Positions 24,034 to 30,700 of a stretch of DNA of 42,155 nt are shown here, in pieces. Position numbers and translations under genes: made by a program. The notes below the pieces were generated by a model. It ran no database searches, was not told the DNA's origin, and saw only the letters and a program-made list of their open reading frames with translations. The stretch covers positions 1 through 42,155 of the IMG/VR virus record IMGVR_UViG_3300042527_000927; one strand, 5' to 3'. Origin of the DNA: a virus. Every line of letters begins with the position of its first letter. Position 1 is the stretch's first letter.

Positions 24034-25044
24034 TCAGGCGGTGCGGAAGGTGGTAGAGAAGCCTGCCAGCGGCCGGCGGATGCCGGCGGCATCGGCCACC
24101 AGGGTGGCATTGACGGCCTGGGTGATCGCCCCGTTGCGCACCACCAGGCGGTAGATGGTGGCGGCCGCCAGGTCGGCGGAGGGGTTGATCGTCACCACAC
24201 CACCAGCCAGGGTCACCACCGCCGGCACTCGAACGCCGGAGCTGGCCACCTCGAGGCGGAAGCCGCTGCCATCGGCCGCGCCCAGCGCCAGCTGGGTGAG
24301 CGGAGCGGTGCCATCGCTGGTGTAGGTCACGGTCAGGTTGTTGCCTACCACCACCGCCGTGCCGTTGTCGGCCGGCACCACCGCATAGCGACGGCTGCCG
24401 CTGGAGGGGGCCGTGCTGAGGATCACGCTCTGGACCGCACCGGTGGCCAGCGGCGCGCTGCCGGCGTTGAAACGGCCGAACACCGCGCGGCCGCGGCTCA
24501 TGCCATCGAAGGTGACGTTGATCAGGTCTTCGGCGGCCTGGGGCTCCTTGTAGTTGCGCAGCGCAGCGTTGAAACAGGCGTAGTCGTAGATGTAGTCGCC
24601 GGTGTTGCCGCCAGCGCGGCCCAGCTCCTTGAACATCTCCACGAACACTTCCGAGTCGGTGTCGTAGCGGGCCTGCTCAACAATGGCGAACTCCTCGGAG
24701 TAGTCGCCGCGGAACTCGGGGCAGCCACCAGCGGCGCCCTGCACGATCAGCTTGGAGAAGAAGGTGTCGAACGAGGCGCTCACCTTGCTGCCGGTGGTCA
24801 CCGAATCGCTCCAGCCTTCGTCACCGATCAGGCGAAACTCCCGATCGTTGTTGTCGACATTGAACGACACCTGTTTGACGGTCTGCAGCTCCCGGGCCCA
24901 GTCGCCAGGGTCGAGGGTGGGGCGTGTGATGAAGCCGGACTCATCGCGCGTGGCGAAATAGCGGCAGGGGGCGCGCAGGGGGGTCATCAGCAGCACACTG
25001 CGGTGCGCCTTGACAAAGCTCTGCCCGATCGCGGTATCAGTCAT
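24034..25044 (-). CDS. Major tail (tube) protein with C-terminal Ig-like domain
   Basis: A 336-residue protein in the position of the tail tube gene, behind the head-tail and tail-completion genes. The first 200 residues have a tail-tube-like alternation and end GMSRGRAVFGRFNAGS. Residues about 205-335 form a beta-rich domain ending VTINPSADLAAATIYRLVV, like SbsA/Big-type Ig folds that decorate tail tubes. The ATG at 25044 has AAGGA 7 bases upstream. A strong terminator follows at 23980-24003, typical of a highly expressed virion protein. The tube assignment is by order and pattern, the Ig-like part by motif. Confidence 0.8.
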   Translation of the reverse strand: MTDTAIGQSFVKAHRSVLLMTPLRAPCRYFATRDESGFITRPTLDPGDWARELQTVKQVSFNVDNNDREFRLIGDEGWSDSVTTGSKVSASFDTFFSKLIVQGAAGGCPEFRGDYSEEFAIVEQARYDTDSEVFVEMFKELGRAGGNTGDYIYDYACFNAALRNYKEPQAAEDLINVTFDGMSRGRAVFGRFNAGSAPLATGAVQSVILSTAPSSGSRRYAVVPADNGTAVVVGNNLTVTYTSDGTAPLTQLALGAADGSGFRLEVASSGVRVPAVVTLAGGVVTINPSADLAAATIYRLVVRNGAITQAVNATLVADAAGIRRPLAGFSTTFRTA

Positions 25045-25106
25045 GGTGGGGTCCTTGAAGGGGTCGGGGGAAGGGAGAGAAACGGCCGCTGTGCAGCCCG
25101 TGGCTG

Positions 25107-25544
25107 TCAGCCGGAGGCTGCCAGGGAGGCGATGTAGACGGGATCGGGCAGCTCCACGATGAGCCGCTCGTAGGTGTCATCAGTTTGTGGCTGGTGACGT
25201 TGCTGGGCGGTGGGCCAGGCGCGGAACGCCAGCAGCCGCACCGCCTCGAGGTTGCTGCTGGTATCGAACTGGGTGAAGGTCACCGTCCAGGTGCGCATCG
25301 TGGCCATGGTGCGCGTGGCGGCACCCAGCAGCTCGCGCTCTGGGGCCTCGGTGAGCACCGCCTCGATGCCGGTAGCGGTGTAGCTGGGCCGCACCTGCCC
25401 CTTGCCCACCGTCCAGAAGGCCTGAATCGGCGGGCCTTCAGAACGGTGGTACTGACCCAACAGTGGGCCAAACAGCATGCGCAGCTCATCGGCCACCTGC
25501 CGCAGGCTCGCGCCCAGCTCCACCTGGCAGCGAGCCTGGGTCAT
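25107..25544 (-). CDS. Tail terminator-like protein (by position)
   Basis: A 145-residue mixed alpha/beta protein (QVADELRMLFGPLL near the start; FTQFDTSSNLEAVRLLAFRAW and a closing YERLIVELP). In siphophages the gene just before the tail tube is commonly the tail terminator (U-like), which stops tube growth and joins tail to head. Size and order agree. No sequence signature settles it. It starts with a 4-nt overlap onto the gene before. Confidence 0.6.
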   Translation of the reverse strand: MTQARCQVELGASLRQVADELRMLFGPLLGQYHRSEGPPIQAFWTVGKGQVRPSYTATGIEAVLTEAPERELLGAATRTMATMRTWTVTFTQFDTSSNLEAVRLLAFRAWPTAQQRHQPQTDDTYERLIVELPDPVYIASLAASG

Positions 25545-26020
25545 GCTGCACCTCCAGCCGGCGGCAGGGCCGAGGGCCCCGCCGGAGCGGCGCCACCACG
25601 GCGGGTGCCGCCCAGGCCCCGGCGCTTGGCCGAAAGGGTGAAGTGCAACGGGAAGGCGCGCTGCAGCTTCACGCGCTCGCGCTGCAGCTCCCGCGTCCAG
25701 GGCCGGGCCGGCCTGGTGCGGGGCTGCCCCTCGCTGTCATTGGCCTTGTAGACGGCGCCGTCGTGCACCGCAGGGGCATGGGGGGCAGTCCAGCGGAATT
25801 TCGTTTCCATCACCCCCGGGCGGGGGTTGATTGCCATCTCCTGCGAGTTGCGCAGGTCGCCGATGTCCACGATGTCGCGGGGGCTTTCCCCACTCGGCCA
25901 GTCCCATTTCGGCTCGGTGATGTGCCTCGTGAGCTCCGAATCCACAAACGTGCTGAAGCGGCCCCAGGCCTCACCCACCACCTCGCGCAGAAGCTGCTGA
26001 TCCATTCCCTGCTCAGCCAT
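25541..26020 (-). CDS. Tail completion / minor tail protein
   Basis: A 159-residue protein. I chose ATG 26020, with GGGAGG 9 bases before it, over GTG 26026. The first half is helical with WGRFSTFVDSELT (about residues 20-32); the second half is very basic and Pro/Gly rich (RTRPARPWTRELQRERV). Such genes (Z/gp10-like) lie between the connector and tail terminator and complete the head-tail joint. No strong family match is claimed. Confidence 0.6.
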   Translation of the reverse strand: MAEQGMDQQLLREVVGEAWGRFSTFVDSELTRHITEPKWDWPSGESPRDIVDIGDLRNSQEMAINPRPGVMETKFRWTAPHAPAVHDGAVYKANDSEGQPRTRPARPWTRELQRERVKLQRAFPLHFTLSAKRRGLGGTRRGGAAPAGPSALPPAGGAA

Positions 26021-26414
26021 TGCCACGGCCTCCCGTCACCCGAAAGGTGCCGTTGATCTGCTGGCGCAGGAGCGGCATGGCCCCCACCGGCGCCCCCAGG
26101 TCTTCCTGCAGCTCGAAGCGGCCGCGGCGGCCGTTGATTACCGCCGCGGCCTTGCTGCCGCTCACAATCCGCGGATCGAGGGTGGCGGGACTCAGCAGCC
26201 GGCCGGTGCAGGGGAAGGTGGTCTCATCGACGCCCACCTGCTTCTCCCAACGGCCGCGGTTGAGGCGCAGCGCCGCCAGGTAGTGGAGCGTCTCGGTGGC
26301 TGCCACCTGGTTGCCGGTTTCGGGATCCTCGGTGAGGGTGGCGCCGGCCACCTCGAACGCCAGGGTGGCGGTGGCGAGGTGGCCGTAGGCGCTGGCGGGC
26401 TGGGGAGTGCTCAT
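26013..26414 (-). CDS. Head-tail joining protein, unknown
   Basis: A 133-residue protein starting at ATG 26414, 4 bases after the stop of the DUF4054 gene; I do not use the longer frame to 26468, which runs into that gene. Beta-type pattern (TATLAFEVAGATL, LHYLAALRLNRGRW, GKAAAVINGRRGRFE-like text). It lies in the connector cluster between the DUF4054 gene and the tail completion gene, overlapping the latter by 8 bases, so a stopper or head-completion role is likely. Confidence 0.6.
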   Translation of the reverse strand: MSTPQPASAYGHLATATLAFEVAGATLTEDPETGNQVAATETLHYLAALRLNRGRWEKQVGVDETTFPCTGRLLSPATLDPRIVSGSKAAAVINGRRGRFELQEDLGAPVGAMPLLRQQINGTFRVTGGRGNG

Positions 26415-26418
26415 CAGA

Positions 26419-26727
26419 TCAGACCATGAAGCCGCAGGTGAGCGGTAGGCAGGCCTGCAGCTCGGCAAACTGCTGGCCGTAGTGGGTGGCCACCAGGCCG
26501 CTGCCGGCGGAAGGCGGCGCCTGGCCCACCTGGGCGCCCACCTCCCGCACCCGGCAGGCGATCAGATGGGCGGCAAACAGGCCCACCCCATCACCATGCA
26601 GGTCTCCCCACACGGCTTCGCTGCAGCGCCGGCCGGCGGTGGCCAGCGCCGCCTCCAGCTGGGCGTGCGTGTGCACCTCCAGCTCAGGAAAGCGGTCGAG
26701 CAACTCGGAGAGGGTGGGGATTGCCAT
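26419..26727 (-). CDS. DUF4054-type head-tail connector protein
   Basis: A 102-residue protein starting at ATG 26727. MAIPTLSELLDRFPELE followed by AALATAGRRCSEAVWGDLHG and LFAAHLIAC reproduces the pattern of DUF4054 (gp6-like head-tail connector) proteins: RFPEF, VWGDL and AAHL blocks. These form a ring under the portal. It begins 2 bases after the previous stop and is followed by connector genes in the usual order. Confidence 0.8.
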   Translation of the reverse strand: MAIPTLSELLDRFPELEVHTHAQLEAALATAGRRCSEAVWGDLHGDGVGLFAAHLIACRVREVGAQVGQAPPSAGSGLVATHYGQQFAELQACLPLTCGFMV

Positions 26728-26729
26728 GG

Positions 26730-27278
26730 TCAGGGCCGGCCGTCGAGGAGCTCTTTCACGCGGGTGGCGAGCTTCTCGCGCACCACCTGCCGGTCTTCCT
26801 TGCGCAGCCACTGCTCCAGCTGCTCGGTGTTGCGGCAGCCGTAGATCAGTCGGATGGCCACCGCATTGGGCACGGCGGCCAACGACACCTCGCCGTCGGC
26901 GTTGGTGGCGCCATCGGTGAGCTCGATCTCTTGGATCAGGCCGCGGCCCATCAGCTCTTGGGTGTCGGGGCGGGCCTTGGCCTGCTCCCACAGCTTGCGG
27001 GGCACCGGGGCGTTGAGGCCCGGGTTGATCCGGAGAGTGGTGGGATTGGCGACGGGCCCGAACGCCCAGGCGATGGCGCCGCCACGGCAGCTCTGGAGAC
27101 AGGCCTCGTTCAGCTCGGGGGTGAAGATCACCGCCAGCTCGCCGGCCTCCGGTTGGACGGAGACCGCCAGCTCGCCGGCCTCCGGTTGGACGGAGACCAC
27201 CAGCTCGCCGGCCTCCGGTTGGTCCTCGGCGGGCTCGGCCTGGGGCTTGCTGATGAGTTTGGTGGGGGTGGTGGTCAT
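26730..27278 (-). CDS. Virion-associated protein with N-terminal QPEAGEL repeats
   Basis: A 182-residue protein. Residues about 19-52 contain three copies of an 11-residue unit with QPEAGELAV, from a tandem DNA repeat; the remaining 130 residues form a compact mixed domain (CLQSCRGGAIAWAFGPV, LWEQAKARPDTQELMGRGL, LIYGCRNTEQLEQWL). It lies between the major capsid gene and the DUF4054 gene. The acidic repeats look like a spacer or capsid-anchoring arm. The family is not recognised. Confidence 0.65.
   Translation of the reverse strand: MTTTPTKLISKPQAEPAEDQPEAGELVVSVQPEAGELAVSVQPEAGELAVIFTPELNEACLQSCRGGAIAWAFGPVANPTTLRINPGLNAPVPRKLWEQAKARPDTQELMGRGLIQEIELTDGATNADGEVSLAAVPNAVAIRLIYGCRNTEQLEQWLRKEDRQVVREKLATRVKELLDGRP
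27135..27222 (-). repeat. 33-bp tandem repeat (2.7 copies)
   Basis: Two full units (27135-27167, 27168-27200) and 22 bases of a third encode the QPEAGELAV-type repeat in frame. They differ by a single base in the compared part. The number of units probably varies between related phages. Confidence 0.9.
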
Positions 27279-27311
27279 GGAAAACCGATGGGGAACAGGG
27301 GAATGGTGCGG

Positions 27312-27333
27312 GGCTGATCAGCGGTGATCAGCC
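27312..27333 (-). other. 9-bp hairpin across the major capsid stop codon
   Basis: GGCTGATCA-GCGG-TGATCAGCC gives a perfect 9-bp stem with a 4-nt loop, spanning the stop of the capsid gene (27328-27330). No T-run follows, so it is more likely a 3' mRNA-stabilising or pause structure than a terminator. Confidence 0.45.
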
Positions 27334-28263
27334 GCCGTCCTGGATGTAGAGGAAGGCCAGGGGATAATCGGGGATGAAGCCGCCAATTTTGCTCATCGAG
27401 GGCACCACGAACTTGAGGTTCTTCGGCTGAGGCGGCAGGAAGGTGAGCGGCAGGGGGATGTGGAATTTCCCCTTGGTCGGATCCTTTCGGTAGAACAGCA
27501 TCCGCCGGGCGCTGAGGTTGCCGCCGCTGTTGGCCGGGTCGAGCTCGTTGATCGGCTCCACCGACGTGATGCCCGGGTTCATCTTCCGGAACAGCTCCAG
27601 CACCGTGGTGTTGTCGGTCGTGGAACGGCAGGTAGTGGAGACGATGCGGTGATCCGATTCACCCATCAGCACGGCATTGGGCTGCTCAATCTGCTTGGAG
27701 TTGACCCGCATTTGGGTGACGCCGAAGTTGAGCAGATCGAGCATCTGCTGGGGGGTGGTGTTGGGGTCGTTGAACCAGGCGTCGCTGTTGTTGCCCGTCA
27801 CCACCACACGATCGATGGCCGGGTGGTTGAGCATGCCCCGCAGGCCGGTGCCGGCCCGGCCAAACAGGCAGGTGATGTTGTTGCGGCGCTCGTAGGAGTC
27901 GCGCACCGCTTCGGCCTTCTCGGTGGTGAGATTGACGCCGGCCATTTTTGCGGCCAGCAGCTCGCCCTGGGTGTAGTCGAACGAGCCGCCGAACTCGCGG
28001 ATCTCGTTGACGATCTCACCCACCTTCACGCCGGAGCGGGGCAAATCGTCGGCCGCATCAGCGATCAGATCAAAGGCGCCGGTGCGATCCCACAGGGTGC
28101 GCTTGATCGACGTGGCGCCGGGGTTCACCTCGAAGCTGACCGGGCAAATCCTGGGGTAAACGATTTCGGCATAGGGTTTGCGCAGCACACCGGGAATGAT
28201 GTGCTGCAGCTGGTCGGCCAGGAACGCCCCACTCTGGTAGGCGTCGTCCATTCGGTGGCTCAT
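27328..28263 (-). CDS. Major capsid protein, DUF2184 type
   Basis: A 311-residue protein. The N-terminal part (AFLADQLQHIIPGVLRKPY, then ISFEVNPGAT-like CPVSFEVNPGATSIKR), the central DLPRSGVKVGEIVNEI and the closing PLAFLYIQDG match the DUF2184 capsid family (HK97 fold). A run of VKVGEIVNEIREFGGSFDYT suits the long E-loop/spine region of the fold. It follows the cement protein and the protease-scaffold gene, the standard order. GGAG lies about 11 bases before the ATG. It should be the most abundant head protein. Confidence 0.88.
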   Translation of the reverse strand: MSHRMDDAYQSGAFLADQLQHIIPGVLRKPYAEIVYPRICPVSFEVNPGATSIKRTLWDRTGAFDLIADAADDLPRSGVKVGEIVNEIREFGGSFDYTQGELLAAKMAGVNLTTEKAEAVRDSYERRNNITCLFGRAGTGLRGMLNHPAIDRVVVTGNNSDAWFNDPNTTPQQMLDLLNFGVTQMRVNSKQIEQPNAVLMGESDHRIVSTTCRSTTDNTTVLELFRKMNPGITSVEPINELDPANSGGNLSARRMLFYRKDPTKGKFHIPLPLTFLPPQPKNLKFVVPSMSKIGGFIPDYPLAFLYIQDGG

Positions 28264-28315
28264 TGTTCGGGCTCCAGGAGGGGGCAGGGGGAAGGAAGGG
28301 GGATGGTGGGGAGGA

Positions 28316-28888
28316 TCAGGTGTCAGCGGTGAAGGTCAGCGCGCCAGGCGCGTTGACCCGCAGCACCAGCAGGCCACCGGCAGCGGCGCCGCGTTCGATC
28401 TCCCATGCGCCGGCAGCCAGGTTGAGGCTGTTGCCCGCCGAGGCCGTCTTGCCCCACTTGCCGGCATTGGCGCCGGACTTGAAGTAGCGCAGGGCCCCGC
28501 CGGGATCAACGGCCTCGAAGACCTCGATGTAGATCGAGCCCTCCTTGAGGATGTTCACCGCATAACCGGGATGAATGCCCTCCTGGTAAGGAGTCGCGGC
28601 ATCACGGTGGCTGAGCTCCTGGACATCGGTGAGCACCGAGATGCCGAGGATCGCGCCGGCGGCGGTGGCCACCTGGGCGGAGTTGGGCAGCACGCCGGAG
28701 CCGTTGCGCACCAGCGGCACGCCAAAAGGCAGCACGCCATTGGTTTCGTTGTTGCCGCTGATGATCCGGCTGCCGCTGATGTCGGCCAGCTCGCCGATGC
28801 GGCCGATGGCCATCTGCATCGGGTAGTCGCGGCCCACACCCACCTGGGGGTTCATGCTGCCGGCGTTGTTGGTGAAGGTCTGGGCCAT
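28316..28888 (-). CDS. Capsid cement / decoration protein
   Basis: A 190-residue protein rich in Gly, Ala and short beta strands (FGVPLVRNGSGVLP near residues 54-67, AILGISVLTDVQEL, GYAVNILKEGSIYIEVFE). This is the pattern of the DUF2190-like or gp24-type cement proteins encoded just before DUF2184 capsid genes. It probably binds the outside of the capsid and stabilises it. Placed between protease-scaffold and capsid genes, with 47-52 base gaps on each side. Confidence 0.75.
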   Translation of the reverse strand: MAQTFTNNAGSMNPQVGVGRDYPMQMAIGRIGELADISGSRIISGNNETNGVLPFGVPLVRNGSGVLPNSAQVATAAGAILGISVLTDVQELSHRDAATPYQEGIHPGYAVNILKEGSIYIEVFEAVDPGGALRYFKSGANAGKWGKTASAGNSLNLAAGAWEIERGAAAGGLLVLRVNAPGALTFTADT

Positions 28889-28935
28889 GGAAGGAATGCG
28901 GAGGGGCGGGGGGAGGGGGAAGGGCTAGGGGGGAA

Positions 28936-30231
28936 TCAGCTGGCGGGGTCCTGCCAGGCGTTGGCCAGCGCGTTCTGGTGCTCCGCCGCGGCCGCTGCGA
29001 TGCCATCGGCGCCGTCGGTGCGGGGGCCGGTGGTGATGCCCTGCAACTGGCGGGCCAGCATCTGGGCGGCATCGGCCTGGTAGGGCACCTGTTCGGCAGC
29101 CTCGTAGGCGGCATCGAAGCGGGCGGCGATGTACTCGTCGCTGCGGTTCTCGATGCCATCGATGCGCACCTCAGCAGCCTCGAGGGCGAGCACCTGCACC
29201 TCGCGGTTGCTGAGGCCGTCGTGCCGCTCGCGCTGGCCGCCCATGATCAGGCTGGCCTTCTCGAGCACGTCGACGCGCTCGGCCACCAGCTGCTGAATCA
29301 GCTCCGGATCAGGCTGAGGGGCGGAATCAGCCCGCTCGGCCACCAGGGCCTCCAGCTCGCTCAGCTGCTCGGCCAGGCTGTCGAAGCGCAGCTCGGCGGC
29401 GGCCAGGTCGTCAACGGTGGCCTTGTAGACCTCCCACGGCACGCTGCGGCCGGGGGTGGCGGAATCGCCGCGGGCTCGCTTGCGCTTGGCCATGCCGTAG
29501 CCGTCTTCCTTCTCGTCGGGCTCCATCTCGCCCTTGTCTTCCATTTCTTCGGGGTCCATCTCTTCCTCGGCGTTTGCCTTGGATTTGGAGGAGCTCTTCA
29601 TGTCGGCACGGTCGGTGGGTTGAGCGGAAGCGGGCATGGGGGTGGCCTCAGGAAGGGAAGGGAGAAGATCGGCGGAAACAGCGATGACCGGCGGGTCGTC
29701 GGCATCGGCGGAGTCGAAGTGCAGGCACACTTCGGCGCCCGCGCGGGCCTTGCGGGTGACGGCGAGATGGTTGCCGCTGATGTTCCGCTGCACGCCGTCG
29801 TAACGAGTGCCATCGGGCGCCACGCCGGGGGTGGGGTCGTACTCGCAGCGGTAGCCCACGGAGAGCTCCACCGCATCGCGACGCTTGACGGCCTCGATGG
29901 CTTCTCGATCCGTCAGGGTGACGGTGCCATGCACAAAGCCGTCGGTGAACTCCACCTGGGTGCCGCTGTGGCCCCGGGTGTGTTGCCGCACGGTGTCGGG
30001 CGTGAGCAGCTGGGGCGGATGCTCCAGCGTCACCGGCAGGCCGCCCATCGACAGAAGAGAATCCGGACGGGACACCTCTTCCGGCGGGCGATATTCGACC
30101 CGTTTCGACCCATCCGGGTTGGTGTAGGTCTGGCAGCCGCTGCGGGAGAACGTCCCACGCACGCGCACGTAGCCCTCTGGAGTTTCCAGAAAGCTGGCGG
30201 GTAGGTTGGAGCGATCGAAGCGGAATTGCAC
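28936..30231 (-). CDS. DUF2213 prohead protease fused to scaffold-like region
   Basis: A 431-residue protein. Residues about 1-165 look like DUF2213, a prohead-protease-type fold: PVTLEHPP (His 71) and AVELSVGYRCEYD (Ser 124) are in the places of the catalytic His and Ser of the S78 family. A linker leads to a strongly acidic run (MDPEEMEDKGEMEPDEKEDG, about 222-241) and a Glu/Leu/Ala-rich coiled coil (about 270-345), the features of a scaffold. Protease-scaffold fusions are common; the enzyme cuts itself and the scaffold out during maturation. Start ATG 30231. The only longer frame on this strand overlaps the plus-strand regulator. Confidence 0.8.
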   Translation of the reverse strand: MQFRFDRSNLPASFLETPEGYVRVRGTFSRSGCQTYTNPDGSKRVEYRPPEEVSRPDSLLSMGGLPVTLEHPPQLLTPDTVRQHTRGHSGTQVEFTDGFVHGTVTLTDREAIEAVKRRDAVELSVGYRCEYDPTPGVAPDGTRYDGVQRNISGNHLAVTRKARAGAEVCLHFDSADADDPPVIAVSADLLPSLPEATPMPASAQPTDRADMKSSSKSKANAEEEMDPEEMEDKGEMEPDEKEDGYGMAKRKRARGDSATPGRSVPWEVYKATVDDLAAAELRFDSLAEQLSELEALVAERADSAPQPDPELIQQLVAERVDVLEKASLIMGGQRERHDGLSNREVQVLALEAAEVRIDGIENRSDEYIAARFDAAYEAAEQVPYQADAAQMLARQLQGITTGPRTDGADGIAAAAAEHQNALANAWQDPAS

Positions 30232-30306
30232 CGGCAGATAGCAGGAGCTGCCAGCAAGATGGGGCCGCCGGGTCTAACTTGCGCCTGTTGATGCCATAAA
30301 CGCACC

Positions 30307-30534
30307 GTGCCCACTCTCCTGCCAGACGCAATGGTGCGGCGCCTGTTGGGTGCACGTTTGGGCGTGATTATGCAGCAGCGGGGCGTCAGCCAGCAGCAGC
30401 TGGCGCAGCACCTGGAGGTGCACCGCAGCGCCGTGAGCCGCTGGTGCTCCGGCGAGCGGGATCCCAACCCAGGCCAGCTGCGATCGATCTGCCTGCTGCT
30501 GGCGATCGATCCGGCCCTGCTGCTGGGGCTCTGA
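30307..30534 (+). CDS. Small XRE/Cro-type helix-turn-helix regulator
   Basis: A 75-residue protein (67 if the ATG at 30331 is used). ARLGVIMQQRGVSQQQLAQH and AVSRWCSGERDPNPGQL carry the HTH_3 (Cro/CI) fold: the helices around SQQQLAQHLEVHRSAVSRW. It is on the plus strand in the middle of minus-strand head genes, so it is a regulator or moron with its own promoter. A possible -10 CATAAA lies at 30295-30300 but no good -35. Start is uncertain, with no clear Shine-Dalgarno sequence for either GTG 30307 or ATG 30331. The stop TGA abuts the stop of the opposite-strand gene. Confidence 0.8.
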   Translation: MPTLLPDAMVRRLLGARLGVIMQQRGVSQQQLAQHLEVHRSAVSRWCSGERDPNPGQLRSICLLLAIDPALLLGL

Positions 30535-30700
30535 TCAGCGCTTGGCCTGTGGCTTGCCTTCGCGGGCGGTGGCCACAGGAGGGGCATCCTGGAGGCGCAG
30601 CATCACCGTGGTCTCCACGGCCACGTTGGCCCAGTCGATGGGCTCGCCATCGGCCCGGGGGGCCTGGGGGGGGAAAGCTGGGGGGCTGGTGGGTGCTCAT
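30535..30700 (-). pseudogene. Small head-region gene split by a poly-C tract (frameshift)
   Basis: ATG 30700 overlaps the stop of the 30697-32688 gene by 4 nt (ATGA). Eleven residues on, an 8-C tract (minus strand; plus 30666-30673) puts the frame out. If one C were missing, the frame would read QAPRADGEPIDWANVAVETT and go on to a natural end at 30535, 54 residues in all. The undisturbed +0 frame instead gives low-complexity Arg/Gly/Pro text. So the gene is broken, sequenced with one extra C, or expressed by slippage at the tract. The role is unknown. Confidence 0.55.

Noticed and set aside
30318-30540. TGATCA at two back-to-back stop pairs (30532-30537 and 40318-40323) as an insertion scar
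   Set aside because: TGA on one strand beside TCA on the other makes TGATCA automatically when two stop codons touch, so it needs no special cause.
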